The notes: generated by a model from the sequence alone, not told the origin. Shown: positions 38,285 to 52,167, counted from the stretch's first letter. The stretch is 64,000 nucleotides of DNA from an uncultured Salinicoccus sp. (GCA_947494965.1 CANLWV010000002.1:62001-126000); one strand, 5' to 3'. Program-made: numbers and translations.

Positions 38285-40462
38285 TCATTTAAATACCCGT
38301 TCTACACTGTAGATGTCAGGCAGCTGTTTAATCTTGTCGACGATCCGATACAAGTCTGTGACATTATGGACCATCACCGACAAACTTATTTTGGCATGAT
38401 TATCGATATCAGCCCGTCCGTTCACCCGGGTGATCGGGAATTTCGTACCGGCAATCATATTGAGCACTTCGTTGACGAGTCCCTGCCTGTCATACCCTGT
38501 TATTTCCAGGTCAGCCTGATATTTACGGTCCTTATCCTTATTCTTCACCCACTCCACATCTATGAGCCGTTCGGTCTCATTTCTGATGTTCGGACAGCTT
38601 GTTACGTGGACCTTCACACCATGACCTTTCGTGATGAAACCGATTATCTCATCGCCCGGTATAGGGTTACAGCATTTGGAGAGGTTGATGAGCATATTAT
38701 CCATGCCTTGTACATAGACGCCGGACTCCGTTGAAATCTCCTTATAGTGATGGGTCCTGTCGATCTCTTCCACCACATTCGATTTCTCTTCAGTGACTTT
38801 GAATTTCTCCATCAATCTGTTTGTCACCTGCTGGGCTGTTATGCCACCAAAGCCGACCATCGCAAACAGATCATCCTCACTATTTAAGTTATAGCGTTCA
38901 AGGACAGGTTCCATATGTTGCGGCTTCAAGATATTATCAGGTTTGTATTCGCGGTTCTTTATTTCATGCTCGACCGCAAAACGTCCTTTTTCTATATTGC
39001 TCGCCCTATCCTGCTTTTTGAAGAAGGCGCGTATCTTATTTTTGGAGCTTGATGATTTGACGAGCTTCAGCCAGTCCAGGCTCGGACCGTAGGATTGCTT
39101 GCTGGTCCTTATTTCGACGATCTCACCCGTCGATAACTCATAGTCGATCGGGACGATCTTGCCGTTCACTTTCGCCCCGATCATCTTGTTGCCCACTTCT
39201 GTATGGACCTGGTAGGCAAAATCGATTGGGATTGCCCCTTTCGGCAGCTCGACCACGTCTCCATTCGGTGTGAAGACATACACTTTATCGCTTAGCAGGT
39301 CCGTCTTCAATGCTTCCATGAATTCTTCTGCATCCGGTGAAGATGTCTCCTGGTCTATAAGATCCTGGAACCAGTGGAGGCGCTTGTCGCGTGAAGGTTC
39401 TTCCTTGAGTTCCTTCCCTTCCTTGTAAGCCCAATGGGCTGCCACCCCGTGTTCCGCTATATCATGCATCTCATATGTCCGGATCTGGATTTCCAGAGGA
39501 TCTCCGTTCGGACCGACTACTGTGGTGTGGAGGGACTGATACATGTTCGGTTTGGGCATGGCGATATAATCCTTGAAGCGGCCTGGCATTGGTTTCCATA
39601 TCGTGTGGATGACACCGAGCACCGCATAACAGTCCTTAATGTTATCCACCAGCACCCGGATGGCAAGCAGATCGAATATCTGGTCAAACTGCTTATGGTC
39701 CTTCTTCATTTTTCTGTAGATGCTGTATATATGTTTCGGCCGTCCTGATAATTGTCCTTTTATTTTTGTATTGGCCATCTCTTCCTCGATGCGTTCCATC
39801 GCATCATTGATGACCACTTCACGCTCACTGCGTCGTTTTTTCATCAAGCTCACAATCTTGAAATACTGCTGTGGCTCTATATATCTGAGCGCGATATCCT
39901 CAAGCTCCCACTTGATGCTTGAAATACCGAGCCTGTGCGCAAGCGGCGCATAGATTTCAAGCGTTTCCTGTGAAGTCCTTATCTGCTTGGCTTCAGGCAT
40001 TGCTTTTAGCGTCCTCATATTATGCAGCCGGTCTGCGAGCTTCACGAGGATGACGCGGATATCCTTGGCGATGGCGATAAAGAGCTTTCTATGGTTCTCC
40101 GCCTGCTCTTCTTGCTTGGACTTGTATTTGACCTTTTCAAGTTTCGTTACACCGTCCACTATCACTGCAACTTCTTCGTTGAACATACCCACAAGATCTT
40201 CAAAAGTATAGGGTGTATCTTCCACAACGTCATGGAGGAATCCCGCGATGATGGTGGGACCGTCAAGCTTCAGCTCTGCGAGGATCCCCGCAACTTGTAC
40301 CGGGTGCAGTATGTAAGGCTCTCCGCTTTTCCTGTATTGTCCTTCGTGCGCTTCATGTGCAAGTTTATACGCCTTCTCTATCATGCCCATGTCCTTCTCA
40401 TTCATATAGGCGCTGCACATTTGTATCACCTGATCCGCACTATAGGGATATTCCTTGTTCAT
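38285..40462 (-). CDS. relA: Bifunctional (p)ppGpp synthetase/hydrolase RelA (Rsh)
   Basis: The stringent-response enzyme, 725 residues. The hydrolase HD domain has [15 protein letters not shown] and [15 protein letters not shown] (about 45-160). The synthetase domain has [12 protein letters not shown] and [12 protein letters not shown] (about 230-350). TGS (about 390-450), a zinc-finger region with [13 protein letters not shown] and a C-terminal ACT domain follow. Both catalytic halves keep their motifs. The start [13 protein letters not shown] at 40462 matches staphylococcal Rsh; the frame to 40501 is not supported. Confidence 0.96.
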   Translation of the reverse strand: MNKEYPYSADQVIQMCSAYMNEKDMGMIEKAYKLAHEAHEGQYRKSGEPYILHPVQVAGILAELKLDGPTIIAGFLHDVVEDTPYTFEDLVGMFNEEVAVIVDGVTKLEKVKYKSKQEEQAENHRKLFIAIAKDIRVILVKLADRLHNMRTLKAMPEAKQIRTSQETLEIYAPLAHRLGISSIKWELEDIALRYIEPQQYFKIVSLMKKRRSEREVVINDAMERIEEEMANTKIKGQLSGRPKHIYSIYRKMKKDHKQFDQIFDLLAIRVLVDNIKDCYAVLGVIHTIWKPMPGRFKDYIAMPKPNMYQSLHTTVVGPNGDPLEIQIRTYEMHDIAEHGVAAHWAYKEGKELKEEPSRDKRLHWFQDLIDQETSSPDAEEFMEALKTDLLSDKVYVFTPNGDVVELPKGAIPIDFAYQVHTEVGNKMIGAKVNGKIVPIDYELSTGEIVEIRTSKQSYGPSLDWLKLVKSSSSKNKIRAFFKKQDRASNIEKGRFAVEHEIKNREYKPDNILKPQHMEPVLERYNLNSEDDLFAMVGFGGITAQQVTNRLMEKFKVTEEKSNVVEEIDRTHHYKEISTESGVYVQGMDNMLINLSKCCNPIPGDEIIGFITKGHGVKVHVTSCPNIRNETERLIDVEWVKNKDKDRKYQADLEITGYDRQGLVNEVLNMIAGTKFPITRVNGRADIDNHAKISLSVMVHNVTDLYRIVDKIKQLPDIYSVERVFK

Positions 40463-40533
40463 GTCCTCACCGCTTCCCATTACACTGATTAGAATCATCA
40501 TACTATAAAATCCATTTCAAATAAATGAATGTA

Positions 40534-40561
40534 GAAAAAAAGCCTGTTTTCACAGACTTTA
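40534..40561 (-). terminator. Terminator after apt
   Basis: On the minus strand AAGTCTGT-GAAA-ACAGGCTT (one wobble pair) is followed by a seven-T run. Confidence 0.82.
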
Positions 40562-40568
40562 TGGCGTG

Positions 40569-41087
40569 CTATTGTGCATAAGTGATCAGAGAGAGTGTGT
40601 CATACCCCTCAAGACGCTTCTTGCCTTCCAGATATTCAAGCTCTATAAGGAAGGCAATGCCGACGACGATGCCCCCGAGCTTCTCAACCAGATGGATCGC
40701 CCCTTCAATCGTCCCACCGGTAGCGAGAAGATCATCGGTGATGAGTACGCGCTGTCCGGGAGAGATTGCGTCCCTGTGCATAGTCAGGATGTTCGAGCCG
40801 TATTCCAGATCATATTCATACTTGATGACTTCCCTCGGCAGCTTCCCTTCTTTTCTGACAGGAGCAAATCCGATGCCCATGCTGTATGCCACAGGACACC
40901 CGATGATGAATCCCCGTGCTTCTGGACCGACGATGATATCCACTTGTTTTTCCTTGGCATATTCGACAATCTGGTCTGTTGCATAGCCATATGCCTTGCC
41001 ATCGTCCATTATAGTCGTGATGTCTTTGAAACTGACGCCTTTTTTAGGCCAATCCTGTACTTCTGAAACATATTTTTTTAAATCCAT
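40569..41087 (-). CDS. apt: Adenine phosphoribosyltransferase
   Basis: It converts adenine and PRPP to AMP in purine salvage. It is 172 residues, starting [18 protein letters not shown], with the PRPP-binding motif [13 protein letters not shown] (about 122) and GPEARGFI. It follows recJ by 12 bases and precedes relA, the standard Bacilli order. Confidence 0.96.
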   Translation of the reverse strand: MDLKKYVSEVQDWPKKGVSFKDITTIMDDGKAYGYATDQIVEYAKEKQVDIIVGPEARGFIIGCPVAYSMGIGFAPVRKEGKLPREVIKYEYDLEYGSNILTMHRDAISPGQRVLITDDLLATGGTIEGAIHLVEKLGGIVVGIAFLIELEYLEGKKRLEGYDTLSLITYAQ

Positions 41088-41099
41088 TTTTTACCCCAC

Positions 41100-43343
41100 T
41101 CACTTCGAAATTAATGTCCTGAGATAGTTTTTCAGCTCAGAGGAGGAAGACATCTTCAACATTTTTTCTGCCTCAAGCCGCTTCCTCAGTTCATTGAAAA
41201 GCAAAGATTCTTCAATTTTACGGTCTGAATCATCCTTTTGCTTATATATTATACCATCTTTTAACGTAATCATGTCCAAATCCACCATAATATCAACCAT
41301 CATTTTGAGGAAATTCATTTTTACCCCAAGACGCCCAGCAAGTGCAGGCGCATGTTTAGCGAGGTTGATTGTGCCATCGTCAGCGCCCGACACCAGCTGT
41401 TGCAGGGCGTTGACATCCGCTTGTGAGGGAATCCCGGAAAAAAAGAGTTCTTCACGGCTGTTGAATATCGAGATTATTTTAGATGCATGGATACCATTCA
41501 GTGAATACGCAAGATCCAGAAGGTCATCAGGCAGATCCCTCAGTACTACAGTCCCTGAAGTGAACGGCAGATCTTCCCCGTATTCGTAGTAATTGTCACC
41601 GAGCCGCTCCTTACCTTTGGCGATGACGAAAACGTCATTCTTTGATATCATGTCGAACCGCTGATCGGACCGACTCCTCATATCGATCAGTTGGACATTA
41701 TCCACATTGGCGTCCTGAAGCATCAGCTGCAGACTGCGTTTTTGATTGAACTCGTTGATGTTGACCGTCCCAATCAAGCTGATGACATCATTCTGTGACA
41801 CTTCATTGATGAGGTGCCCAAACCCGAAACCGATGACATCCATGCCGACCCGGGGCATCGTCAGTTTGATATGGCTCTTATCTTTACCCACTTGCCGTAT
41901 TTGCCCTATCGTATCATTTTGGAGCAGGAAAACAGGCGATTGAAATGATTGGCCGAATGGTTTGAGGCGCTCGAAACGCTCGAATCCCTGCATGGTCATG
42001 TTGGTCCCATCCACCTGGTAATCGATGTATTTCACCGGCTTCAGATCAAGTCCGAGGCTTGCGAAGTATTCTTCCAGCTCTATTTTGAATGCGTCAATGT
42101 CTTCTGCCGCCACCTCGATGCCAAGCGCTTGGGCGTGTCCCCCAAAATGGGTATAGTGCGTCGATTGCCGGGTGATTATGTCATGCAGGTCAAGCCCTTC
42201 AATCGAGCGGCCGGAACCACGGTAACTGTCCCCATCCCGGGTCAGTACAATGGCGGGCTTGCCGAACTCTTCCACTATCCTCGAGGCGACTATGCCGAGC
42301 ACCCCGGGATGCCAGCCGTCGGCATATGCGATATTGATCTGGTTCTCTGTCCTGATCTGCTCTACAGCCTCCCCGAAAATATCGATGACCAGCTGCTTAC
42401 GTTCGGCATTCATGTTCTCGATCGTCATAGCCATTTCATATGCTGCATGCCTCTCATCCTCGAGCAACAGTTCCACGGCGATTTCAGCTTCTCCAAGCCG
42501 ACCGGTGGCATTCAGACGGGGGGCAACCGTAAACGCTATGGTTTCCTCATCGACCCCGCCTTCATGACCGGCCGCACGCAGTAAGGTATGAATCCCTGTG
42601 GAAGGTTCGTTATTCAATATTTCCAACCCTTCCATCACCAGCTTCTTGTTCTCGTCTATCATGGGCACAAGATCAGCTACAGTGCCGATTGCAACAAGTG
42701 CAAGATCGTCCTGCGCGGCGGCGCCCAGAGCCTGTACCAATTTGTATGTGATGCCGACGCCTGCCAGACTTTTGAAGGGATATGAACCGTCAGGGTGGTC
42801 CGGGTGGATGATCACCGTCTCCGGTACCGATTCACCGAAAGTGTGGTGGTCGACGACGATTGTATCTATGCCGTGGTCATTGAGGAACGCCAGTTCCTCT
42901 TTACCTGAAATGCCATTGTCTACAGTGATGACAAGGTCGTACTGGCCGATGACGATCTCCTCGAACACTTCCCGGTTCGGTCCGTAACCATCTTCTATGC
43001 GGTTGGGTATGAAATATCCGGCGTCAGCCCCTTTTCGCCTCAATGCTTTAAGCAGCAGGACGGTGCTGGTGATGCCGTCCGCATCGAAGTCGCCATAGAT
43101 GAGTATGCGTTCCCCACGCTCAACAGCAACATTGATCCGGTCCACCGCCTTATCCATGTCATGCACCAAAGAGGCATCATAGGTCGTGGGATTATAGATT
43201 TTCATCAAATCTTCCTCTGTCGTATATCCTCTGTTTTCGAGGATGGTCTGTTCCAGCATATTCAATTTGAAAGCACCGATTAAAGTTTCCGGTATCTCCT
43301 CTGTCCTTTTGCGAACTCTCCATTCAAACTTCGACTGATACAT
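41100..43343 (-). CDS. recJ: Single-stranded DNA exonuclease RecJ
   Basis: A 5'-3' single-strand exonuclease of 747 residues. The DHH-family metal motifs are ILIYGDFDADGITSTVLL (about 75), ITVDNGISG and VVDHHTF (about 155), with DHHA1 motif YRGSGRSIEGLDL and GGHAQALG (about 400), then an OB domain and a longer C-terminal RecJ-specific region, usual for Firmicutes. The gene stands between two terminators together with apt. Confidence 0.95.
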   Translation of the reverse strand: MYQSKFEWRVRKRTEEIPETLIGAFKLNMLEQTILENRGYTTEEDLMKIYNPTTYDASLVHDMDKAVDRINVAVERGERILIYGDFDADGITSTVLLLKALRRKGADAGYFIPNRIEDGYGPNREVFEEIVIGQYDLVITVDNGISGKEELAFLNDHGIDTIVVDHHTFGESVPETVIIHPDHPDGSYPFKSLAGVGITYKLVQALGAAAQDDLALVAIGTVADLVPMIDENKKLVMEGLEILNNEPSTGIHTLLRAAGHEGGVDEETIAFTVAPRLNATGRLGEAEIAVELLLEDERHAAYEMAMTIENMNAERKQLVIDIFGEAVEQIRTENQINIAYADGWHPGVLGIVASRIVEEFGKPAIVLTRDGDSYRGSGRSIEGLDLHDIITRQSTHYTHFGGHAQALGIEVAAEDIDAFKIELEEYFASLGLDLKPVKYIDYQVDGTNMTMQGFERFERLKPFGQSFQSPVFLLQNDTIGQIRQVGKDKSHIKLTMPRVGMDVIGFGFGHLINEVSQNDVISLIGTVNINEFNQKRSLQLMLQDANVDNVQLIDMRSRSDQRFDMISKNDVFVIAKGKERLGDNYYEYGEDLPFTSGTVVLRDLPDDLLDLAYSLNGIHASKIISIFNSREELFFSGIPSQADVNALQQLVSGADDGTINLAKHAPALAGRLGVKMNFLKMMVDIMVDLDMITLKDGIIYKQKDDSDRKIEESLLFNELRKRLEAEKMLKMSSSSELKNYLRTLISK

Positions 43344-43356
43344 GTGATCCTCCCTT

Positions 43357-43388
43357 TATAAAACGCCCGGGGACTCCCGGGCGTTCTC
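43357..43388 (-). terminator. Terminator after secDF
   Basis: On the minus strand AACGCCCGGG-AGTC-CCCGGGCGTT is followed by TTATA. Confidence 0.83.
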
Positions 43389-45668
43389 TTATACCAATAT
43401 TTTTTCGTCGTTCTTTTTCTTTTCTTCATAAACCGTCAAACTGCCGTCCGTCTGTCTGAACTGACGCTTCTTCAGTATACCCCATAACTGAAGGGCGATG
43501 AACAGCGAGGAATAGATGCCGCTGATCAGACCAATCAGCAAGGCGAGTGAGAAGTTGAAGATCGCACTGCTGCCGAAAATGATCAGGAATAATACGACAA
43601 TGACGACTGTGAATACAGTGTTGACCGAACGGGTCAGTGTCTGCTTCAGGGAACGGTTGATGATGGCATCAATCTCGTTTTCGTTATGGATGACTTTATA
43701 TTTGCGCAAGTTCTCCCTCACCCTGTCGAATGTCACGATGGTATCGTTGATCGAGTAACCAACGATCGTCAGGACCGCTGCAATGAATGTAATGTCTACT
43801 TCAATCCTGAAGATGGAGAAGATGGCGATCATGATGAATGCATCGTGGATGAGTGCCAGCACACTCGGCAGCGCCATGCGCCATTCGAAGCGGATCGAGG
43901 CATAGATGATGATGCCTATTGAAGCGATGGCCAATGCTATCATCGCATTCTTCGCCAACTCTTGCCCGACTATCGGGCTGACCGTACTGACCGCAGGTTC
44001 ATACCCGTATAATTCATCGAATGTATTCTGCATTGTGGTGACTTCTTCCTGATCCAGGTTTTTGGTATAGCGGACAACCACCATATCTTCACCAGAAGTG
44101 GTGATGCTGTCAGGGGCCAGGCCGATATCTTCAAGCTCTGCCTCCACCTCTTCTACAGTGGCCTCTTCCGACGTCTGGATATCCGCCCGTGTGCCGCTTG
44201 TGAAGTCTATGCCCAAGTTCAATTTGAAGATGGATAGGATGAGAAGGCCAGCAAGTATCGTCACTAGACTGAACGTAAAGAACTTCTTCGTATGGCCGAC
44301 AAAATCAAACTTGTCCCAAGGTGTCGTCAGATGTTCGATATCCTTGCCTTCGTTCAAGCTGAAGCGATCCGCTTCCTTGACTCCGAACCATGTCAGGCGC
44401 TTATTGAAGAAATTCGATTTGACGAGCAGTGAGAGCAGTATGCGCGTCAGGAAGACGGCGGTGATGAAACTCATCAGTATCGATAGAAGCAGCATGGTCG
44501 CAAACCCTTTGACGCTGCTCGTGCCGAATATGAAGAGCACTATGCCGGCGACCAAAGTAGTGATGTTGGCATCTATGATTGTCCAGAGGGACGCCTGGGA
44601 TGCCTTCTTATACGCCTGTTTGATATTGCGTCCGATCCGCAGTTCATCCTTCATACGTTCATACATGATGATGTTCGCATCGACTGCCATCCCGACCCCG
44701 AGGATCAGGGCGGCGATACCCGGCAGGGTGAGCACCCCACCGATTATATTGAAACCAAGCACCGTGAGATAGATATAGACCGTCAGTGTAACAGCGGCGA
44801 TGATCCCAGGGAGCCTGTAGAACGCAATCATATAGAGGAAGACGATCAGCGCACCGATCAGTCCCGCCGTTACGGTCTCGTCGAGTGCCTGTTCACCGAA
44901 CTGGGCACCTACCGAAGTCGAATAGATTTCTTTCAGGTCAACAGGCAACGAGCCTGCATTGAGCAGTGCCGCGATATTCTGGGCGCGCTCCAGTCCTTCC
45001 TGGCCGGAGAATCCACCCGAAATCATCACGTCGGATGTGTTCAAGGCCTGCTCTACACTCGGTGCAGAGATGAATTTGGGATCTTCTTTTGTGACTTCTT
45101 CTTTAAAGCTGTCTTCACCCTCTTCAAAATCCATCCAGATTACCATCAGATTCTCACCCGGAGGACGGTTCGAGATCTCTTCAGTGATGTCCCTGAATTT
45201 TTCGGGATCCTTCAGCTGAAGCGAAACCATCGGCTGGTTCATCTCGTCGAAGCTTTGACTGGCGCCACCCTGTACAAGGTCCGAACCGTCAAGGAGGACT
45301 TCATCATCCACGTTTCTGATCGTCAGTTCAGCCTGTGTACTGAGCAGTTCACGGGCCTCCGTCTGATCTTCCACACCCGCCAGCTGTACACGGATCCTGT
45401 TGCCGTCTTCAACCTGGATGTTCGGCTCAGAGACGCCAAGTACGTTGACGCGCGAATCGAGCGTCTGTGCGGTGCTGCTCATTGCAGCTTCATCGATCTC
45501 GTCTCCTTCATGCAGCGGTTCGACTTGATAGAGCACTTCAAAACCGCCCTGCAGATCCAGGCCAAGATTGACATTCTTGCCCAGGTCCTTAGCGGTCAAC
45601 CCCACTGCCGTCAATAATATCACTGCAAGGATAATTGCAGATATTATCCTGTTTTTCTTAGTTTTCAA
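43389..45668 (-). CDS. secDF: Protein translocase fusion SecDF
   Basis: A proton-driven factor that pulls secreted proteins out of the SecYEG channel. SecD and SecF are fused here (759 residues), as in Bacillus and Staphylococcus. The SecD half has the LGLDLQGGFEVLYQV signature after the first transmembrane helix and GMAVDANIIMYERMKDELR; the SecF half begins near residue 450 and has GIDFTSGTR and NDTIVTFDRVRE. Start codon TTG at 45668 with GAGGTG seven bases upstream. Confidence 0.96.
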   Translation of the reverse strand: MKTKKNRIISAIILAVILLTAVGLTAKDLGKNVNLGLDLQGGFEVLYQVEPLHEGDEIDEAAMSSTAQTLDSRVNVLGVSEPNIQVEDGNRIRVQLAGVEDQTEARELLSTQAELTIRNVDDEVLLDGSDLVQGGASQSFDEMNQPMVSLQLKDPEKFRDITEEISNRPPGENLMVIWMDFEEGEDSFKEEVTKEDPKFISAPSVEQALNTSDVMISGGFSGQEGLERAQNIAALLNAGSLPVDLKEIYSTSVGAQFGEQALDETVTAGLIGALIVFLYMIAFYRLPGIIAAVTLTVYIYLTVLGFNIIGGVLTLPGIAALILGVGMAVDANIIMYERMKDELRIGRNIKQAYKKASQASLWTIIDANITTLVAGIVLFIFGTSSVKGFATMLLLSILMSFITAVFLTRILLSLLVKSNFFNKRLTWFGVKEADRFSLNEGKDIEHLTTPWDKFDFVGHTKKFFTFSLVTILAGLLILSIFKLNLGIDFTSGTRADIQTSEEATVEEVEAELEDIGLAPDSITTSGEDMVVVRYTKNLDQEEVTTMQNTFDELYGYEPAVSTVSPIVGQELAKNAMIALAIASIGIIIYASIRFEWRMALPSVLALIHDAFIMIAIFSIFRIEVDITFIAAVLTIVGYSINDTIVTFDRVRENLRKYKVIHNENEIDAIINRSLKQTLTRSVNTVFTVVIVVLFLIIFGSSAIFNFSLALLIGLISGIYSSLFIALQLWGILKKRQFRQTDGSLTVYEEKKKNDEKILV

Positions 45669-45732
45669 TAGGACACACCTCGATTATTTTATGAATCATC
45701 AACATTTCAATTATAACGCTTGGGGGCTCAAA

Positions 45733-45770
45733 TTAAAAATAAAAATAAGCTGGCTCACCGAGCCAGCTTA
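45733..45770 (-). terminator. Terminator after yajC
   Basis: On the minus strand AAGCTGGCTC-GGT-GAGCCAGCTT is followed by ATTTTTATTTTTA. It lies between yajC and secDF. Confidence 0.88.
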
Positions 45771-45775
45771 TCATA

Positions 45776-46039
45776 CTACTTGACAATCTCCTTAAGTGCA
45801 ACGCGTTCAAATTTAAGGATGGCACCATTTACATCATCGGTGCGGATGTACATATGTTTTTGATCGAATGACTCAACCGTTCCGTGAATGCCTCCGATAG
45901 TGATGATTTCATCACCTTTTTGCATATTCGCCTGCATATCTTGCACTGCTTTTTGTTTCTTCTGTGCCGGACGGATCATCAGGAAATACATTACCAGAAT
46001 CAATACCAGGAACGGCAGAATGGCCATGAAAAACTCCAT
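45776..46039 (-). CDS. yajC: Preprotein translocase subunit YajC
   Basis: An accessory SecDF partner of 87 residues. One N-terminal transmembrane helix (about 5-22) is followed by the motif MIRPAQKKQKA and a small cytoplasmic domain with KGDEIITIGGIHGTVESFD. It lies between tgt and secDF as usual. Confidence 0.95.
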   Translation of the reverse strand: MEFFMAILPFLVLILVMYFLMIRPAQKKQKAVQDMQANMQKGDEIITIGGIHGTVESFDQKHMYIRTDDVNGAILKFERVALKEIVK

Positions 46040-46057
46040 TTAAAAATCTTCTCCTCT

Positions 46058-47203
<1,146 letters not shown>

Positions 47204-48238
47204 CTAAGTTTCATCCTCATATATAATCATTGCATCGCCAAAACTGAAGAACCGGTATGATTCATTGATGGCATGCTGATATGCCGCCATGATCGTCTCT
47301 TTATCACTGAATGCACTCACCAGCATCATCAGCGAAGATTTAGGCAGGTGGAAGTTTGTGATCAGGGCATCGATCGCCCGGTATTGAAAGCCGGGATAGA
47401 TGAAGATATCAGTGAATCCACTGGCTTCAGTGAACTTACCGTGGTCCCTGACGATCGTCTCCAATGTCCTCGTGCTCGTCGTCCCTACACTGATGATCTT
47501 GCCGCCCTTTGACTTGACCGCGTTCAACAGTTCCGCTGTAGGACTATCCATTATATAGAACTCGGAATGCATCTTATGGTCTTCAATCACTTCTGTACTG
47601 ACGGGACGGAATGTACCTAAACCGACATGCAGTGTGATGTAGGCGATATGTACACCTTTGGACTTGATCCTCTCAAGCAGCGCATCGGTGAAATGCAATC
47701 CTGCAGTCGGTGCAGCCGCTGAGCCTGAATGCTTCGCATAAACAGTCTGATAGCGGTCTTTATCCTCAAGCGTCTCCTTGATGTACGGAGGCAGAGGCAT
47801 CTCTCCAAGGGCATCCAGTACATTTTCAAGCACACCCTCATGCTTGAGTTCGACATGCTTGATGCCTTCATCGAATGAGTCTGTACACACTGCCTTAAGC
47901 AGGCCGTCACCAAAGCTTACCACCGTACCTGGGCTGATCTTTTTAGCTGGTTTCACCAGCACCTCATATCCCCCTGCGACCGGCTTCAGCAGAAGCATTT
48001 CTATTTTTGCGCCCGTCTCTTCTTTGACGCCGTATAATCTTGCCGGCAGTACTTTTGTATCATTTAAAACGAGTACATCTCCCGGGTTGAAGAAGTCGAT
48101 AACATCTTCAAACTTCTTATCCGAGACCGCACCTGATTTCTTTTCCAATGCCAATAGTCTGCTTGAAGCCCGATCCTTCAAAGGGGTTTGGGCGATCAGA
48201 TCATGTGGCAGGTTGAAATCAAATTCTTCGAGTTTCAA
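47204..48238 (-). CDS. queA: S-adenosylmethionine:tRNA ribosyltransferase-isomerase
   Basis: It adds the epoxycyclopentane ring from SAM to preQ1-tRNA. It is 344 residues starting [20 protein letters not shown], with [25 protein letters not shown] and the C-terminal [17 protein letters not shown]. It ends directly before tgt, two bases after ruvB. Confidence 0.96.
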   Translation of the reverse strand: MKLEEFDFNLPHDLIAQTPLKDRASSRLLALEKKSGAVSDKKFEDVIDFFNPGDVLVLNDTKVLPARLYGVKEETGAKIEMLLLKPVAGGYEVLVKPAKKISPGTVVSFGDGLLKAVCTDSFDEGIKHVELKHEGVLENVLDALGEMPLPPYIKETLEDKDRYQTVYAKHSGSAAAPTAGLHFTDALLERIKSKGVHIAYITLHVGLGTFRPVSTEVIEDHKMHSEFYIMDSPTAELLNAVKSKGGKIISVGTTSTRTLETIVRDHGKFTEASGFTDIFIYPGFQYRAIDALITNFHLPKSSLMMLVSAFSDKETIMAAYQHAINESYRFFSFGDAMIIYEDET

Positions 48239-48240
48239 AC

Positions 48241-49260
48241 TTATTCCCCATTTCTCGATATATCTGGCTGTGTGTCATCTTTGAAGTATTCATAGCTTTT
48301 TGCCGTGGCCCGGCGACCACGCTGAGTGCGTTCTAAGAAGCCTTGCTGGATCAGATAAGGTTCATAGACATCAAGGAGCGTCACCACTTCCTCACCGATG
48401 GAGACCGCTACCGTCTCGAGTCCCACCGGTCCGCCGCCATAAGTATGTATGATTGTGTTCATAATTTTATGGTCGACCGGGTCGAGGCCGCTTGGGTCCA
48501 CCTCAAGCACTCTAAGGGCATGATCGGTCGTTTCCAAAGTGATGGATGGCTCTTCCTTGACTATGGAAAAGTCCCGTACTCGGCGCAGCAATCGATTGGC
48601 TATACGCGGCGTGCCCCTTGAACGCCTGGCCAGTTCCACTGTGCTGTCGGGGTCGATGGACACTTCAAATATTTCCGCTGTGCGGTTCACGATCGTCATC
48701 AGGCTATCGACATCATAATATTCGAGTCGCAACTGTACCCCGAAGCGGTCCCGAAGCGGCGCCGAAAGACTGCCGAAACGGGTCGTGGCCCCTACCAAAG
48801 TGAAGGGTGGCAAATCGATGCGGATGCTTCTCGCTTCTTCACCTTTACCGATAACGACGTCAAGGAAGAAATCCTCCATTGCCGAGTAGAGTATCTCCTC
48901 CACTGCGCGTGGCAGACGATGAATTTCATCGATGAACAGCACATCCCCCGTTTCAAGGCTTGAAAGTATGGCAGCCAAGTCCCCTGCACGTTCCACGGCA
49001 GGACCTGAGGTTGTCCGGATGTTTACCCCCATCTCATTTGCGATTATATTGGAAAGCGTCGTCTTACCAAGACCCGGAGGTCCATGCAGTATGACATGGT
49101 CGAGGGCCTCTCCCCTGATCTTTGCCGCCTCGATGAAGACTTTGAGGTTATCCTTCAGAGTCTTCTGTCCGATATACTGGCTTAAAAATTCAGGGCGCAG
49201 TGACATTTCCACCTGTTCTTCCTGATTCTGCCTATCTTCATCTAAAATACGATCGTCCAT
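48241..49260 (-). CDS. ruvB: Holliday junction helicase RuvB
   Basis: The AAA+ motor of branch migration, 339 residues. Walker A is [17 protein letters not shown] (about 58), Walker [18 protein letters not shown], sensor 1 [10 protein letters not shown] and the arginine finger APLRDRFG. The winged-helix C-terminus has [15 protein letters not shown] and [10 protein letters not shown]. It is next to ruvA. Confidence 0.97.
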   Translation of the reverse strand: MDDRILDEDRQNQEEQVEMSLRPEFLSQYIGQKTLKDNLKVFIEAAKIRGEALDHVILHGPPGLGKTTLSNIIANEMGVNIRTTSGPAVERAGDLAAILSSLETGDVLFIDEIHRLPRAVEEILYSAMEDFFLDVVIGKGEEARSIRIDLPPFTLVGATTRFGSLSAPLRDRFGVQLRLEYYDVDSLMTIVNRTAEIFEVSIDPDSTVELARRSRGTPRIANRLLRRVRDFSIVKEEPSITLETTDHALRVLEVDPSGLDPVDHKIMNTIIHTYGGGPVGLETVAVSIGEEVVTLLDVYEPYLIQQGFLERTQRGRRATAKSYEYFKDDTQPDISRNGE

Positions 49261-49272
49261 AGTAACACCCCA

Positions 49273-49860
49273 TTATTGAACTAGGTACTTCAAACCTCGC
49301 TTAACAGCCTGATCGACTGATTCGAAATGTTCCTGGTTGAGGTTCTTTTCAACCCGCTTGAGTTCGCGCTTGCTGTAACCCAGTGCTTCAAGTGCAAGCA
49401 TGGCTTCTTCGATGTGGTGGTTATTGCCGCCTTTGTCAGGCGTAGGCGACGCCACGCTGACATGACCGAGCTTGCCTTTTAGATCCAGTATGATCTGGCT
49501 TGCCGTCTTTTTTCCGACACCCGGAAATTTCTGCATGTACTTCTCATCTTCGGCTTCCACCGCCTCGATGATCTCTTCCGGACTCGAAGCGGCAAGTATC
49601 GCCAGTGCACTTTTCGGACCGATTCCAGTCACTTGAAGCAAAGATTGGAAAAGGACCTTTTCATCCATGGTCACAAACCCGTATAGTGTGTGACTGTCGT
49701 CCCGCACAATCAGTTCGGTATGGACCGTCACTTCCTCCCCGTGCCTGTTCTCAAAACGGAATGGGTTCGGCACCATGATCAAGTAGCCGATCCCACCAGT
49801 CTCTACTGTAATATTCTGTGGTGCAACTTCTTTTAACGTGCCTTTTATATACTGATACAT
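49273..49860 (-). CDS. ruvA: Holliday junction subunit RuvA
   Basis: It binds four-way junctions and loads RuvB, 195 residues. The N-terminal OB domain starts MYQYIKGTLKEV. Two helix-hairpin-helix motifs are seen in LLQVTGIGPKSALAIL and FPGVGKKTASQIILDLKGK. The C-terminal RuvB-binding domain (ALEALGYSKRELKRV) ends the protein. The ATG at 49860 with GGTGA upstream is preferred to the TTG one codon before. Confidence 0.95.
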   Translation of the reverse strand: MYQYIKGTLKEVAPQNITVETGGIGYLIMVPNPFRFENRHGEEVTVHTELIVRDDSHTLYGFVTMDEKVLFQSLLQVTGIGPKSALAILAASSPEEIIEAVEAEDEKYMQKFPGVGKKTASQIILDLKGKLGHVSVASPTPDKGGNNHHIEEAMLALEALGYSKRELKRVEKNLNQEHFESVDQAVKRGLKYLVQ

Positions 49861-49870
49861 CAAATCACCA

Positions 49871-51175
<1,305 letters not shown>

Positions 51176-51205
51176 TTATATCATATCGTACACCGCTCAT
51201 TTAAT

Positions 51206-51234
51206 GAAAAAGGACACCAGCTCTGCTGATGTCC
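51206..51234 (-). terminator. Terminator after rpmA
   Basis: On the minus strand GGACATCAGC-AGA-GCTGGTGTCC is followed by TTTTTC. Confidence 0.88.
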
Positions 51235-51243
51235 ACTCGTTCA

Positions 51244-51528
51244 TTATTTCGCTTCGGTATAAACAGAAACGCGCTTTTTATCGCGACCAATACGCTCGTA
51301 TTTTACAACGCCGTCGATCTTAGCGAATAGAGTATCATCTCCGCCGCGTCCAACGTTCTCACCTGGGTGGATTTTAGTTCCACGCTGGCGGAAAAGTATG
51401 GAGCCGCCTGTTACATGCTGGCCATCTTGTCTTTTGGCACCAAGGCGTTTGGATTGGGAGTCACGTCCGTTCCTCGTTGAACCTACACCTTTTTTGGATG
51501 CGAAGAATTGCAGATTGAGTTTAAGCAT
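51244..51528 (-). CDS. rpmA: 50S ribosomal protein bL27, with cleavable leader
   Basis: 94 residues. The N-terminus [18 protein letters not shown] carries the Firmicute extension that Prp cleaves after the second Phe, leaving the ASKKG end that reaches into the peptidyl transferase centre. The start is the ATG at 51528 with GAGGTGA upstream. The protease gene prp is directly upstream, 10 bases away. Confidence 0.97.
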   Translation of the reverse strand: MLKLNLQFFASKKGVGSTRNGRDSQSKRLGAKRQDGQHVTGGSILFRQRGTKIHPGENVGRGGDDTLFAKIDGVVKYERIGRDKKRVSVYTEAK

Positions 51529-51538
51529 TGCTTTCACC

Positions 51539-51859
51539 TCACTTGAATGATAATTTGATGTTTTCACCGTATTCTTCTTCTATTGTTTTAAGTGATATGA
51601 TCATGCTTTCCAATAGAGTCTGGAGTTTTTCATCATCTGGGTCCGTCACTTCGAAATTGAAGTAGCCGGTTGCCTCCTCCATATCGATTGAGGGATTTGC
51701 ATCCGTCATATTGAGTATGGCGTTTACGGAACCGAAGACGACTGCCGAAGCACCTGCGCAGACGATGTCGCTGCCATACTCACCGAACATGGCATGGCCT
51801 TCCATATTGAAGGAAGTGACCTGTCCATCATCATTTATATGGAATTCTACATTAATCAT
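51539..51859 (-). CDS. prp: Ribosomal-processing cysteine protease Prp
   Basis: It removes the N-terminal extension of bL27. It is 106 residues. The catalytic His is in [10 protein letters not shown] (His22) and the catalytic Cys in [11 protein letters not shown] (Cys34). It lies between rplU and rpmA, its invariable position in Firmicutes, and its ATG overlaps the rplU stop (TAATG). Confidence 0.95.
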   Translation of the reverse strand: MINVEFHINDDGQVTSFNMEGHAMFGEYGSDIVCAGASAVVFGSVNAILNMTDANPSIDMEEATGYFNFEVTDPDDEKLQTLLESMIISLKTIEEEYGENIKLSFK

Positions 51860-52167
51860 TAGAAGTCTATCTTATCAACTGTCAGTTTTGTATATGGCTG
51901 ACGATGACCTTGTTTACGCTTGTAGTTCTTTCTGCGTTTGAATTTCACGACGTCGATTTTTTTACCGCGGCCGTGCTTTTCAACTTTTGCGGCTACAGTT
52001 GCGCCTTCTACAGTAGGGGCACCAACTTTAACTGAATCTCCACCTACAAAGAGTACTTTGTCAAAAGTGAATGTGTCGCCTGCTTCTGCGTCGATCTTTT
52101 CGACGTAGATAGTTTGACCCGCTTCAACTTTAATTTGTTTACCACCCGTTTCGATAATTGCAAACAT
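51859..52167 (-). CDS. rplU: 50S ribosomal protein bL21
   Basis: 102 residues, binds 23S rRNA with bL20. It starts [20 protein letters not shown] and ends with the basic [19 protein letters not shown]. The start is the ATG at 52167, with AGGAGGTG upstream; the open frame runs back to 52359 through the leader and is not coding there. Confidence 0.97.
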   Translation of the reverse strand: MFAIIETGGKQIKVEAGQTIYVEKIDAEAGDTFTFDKVLFVGGDSVKVGAPTVEGATVAAKVEKHGRGKKIDVVKFKRRKNYKRKQGHRQPYTKLTVDKIDF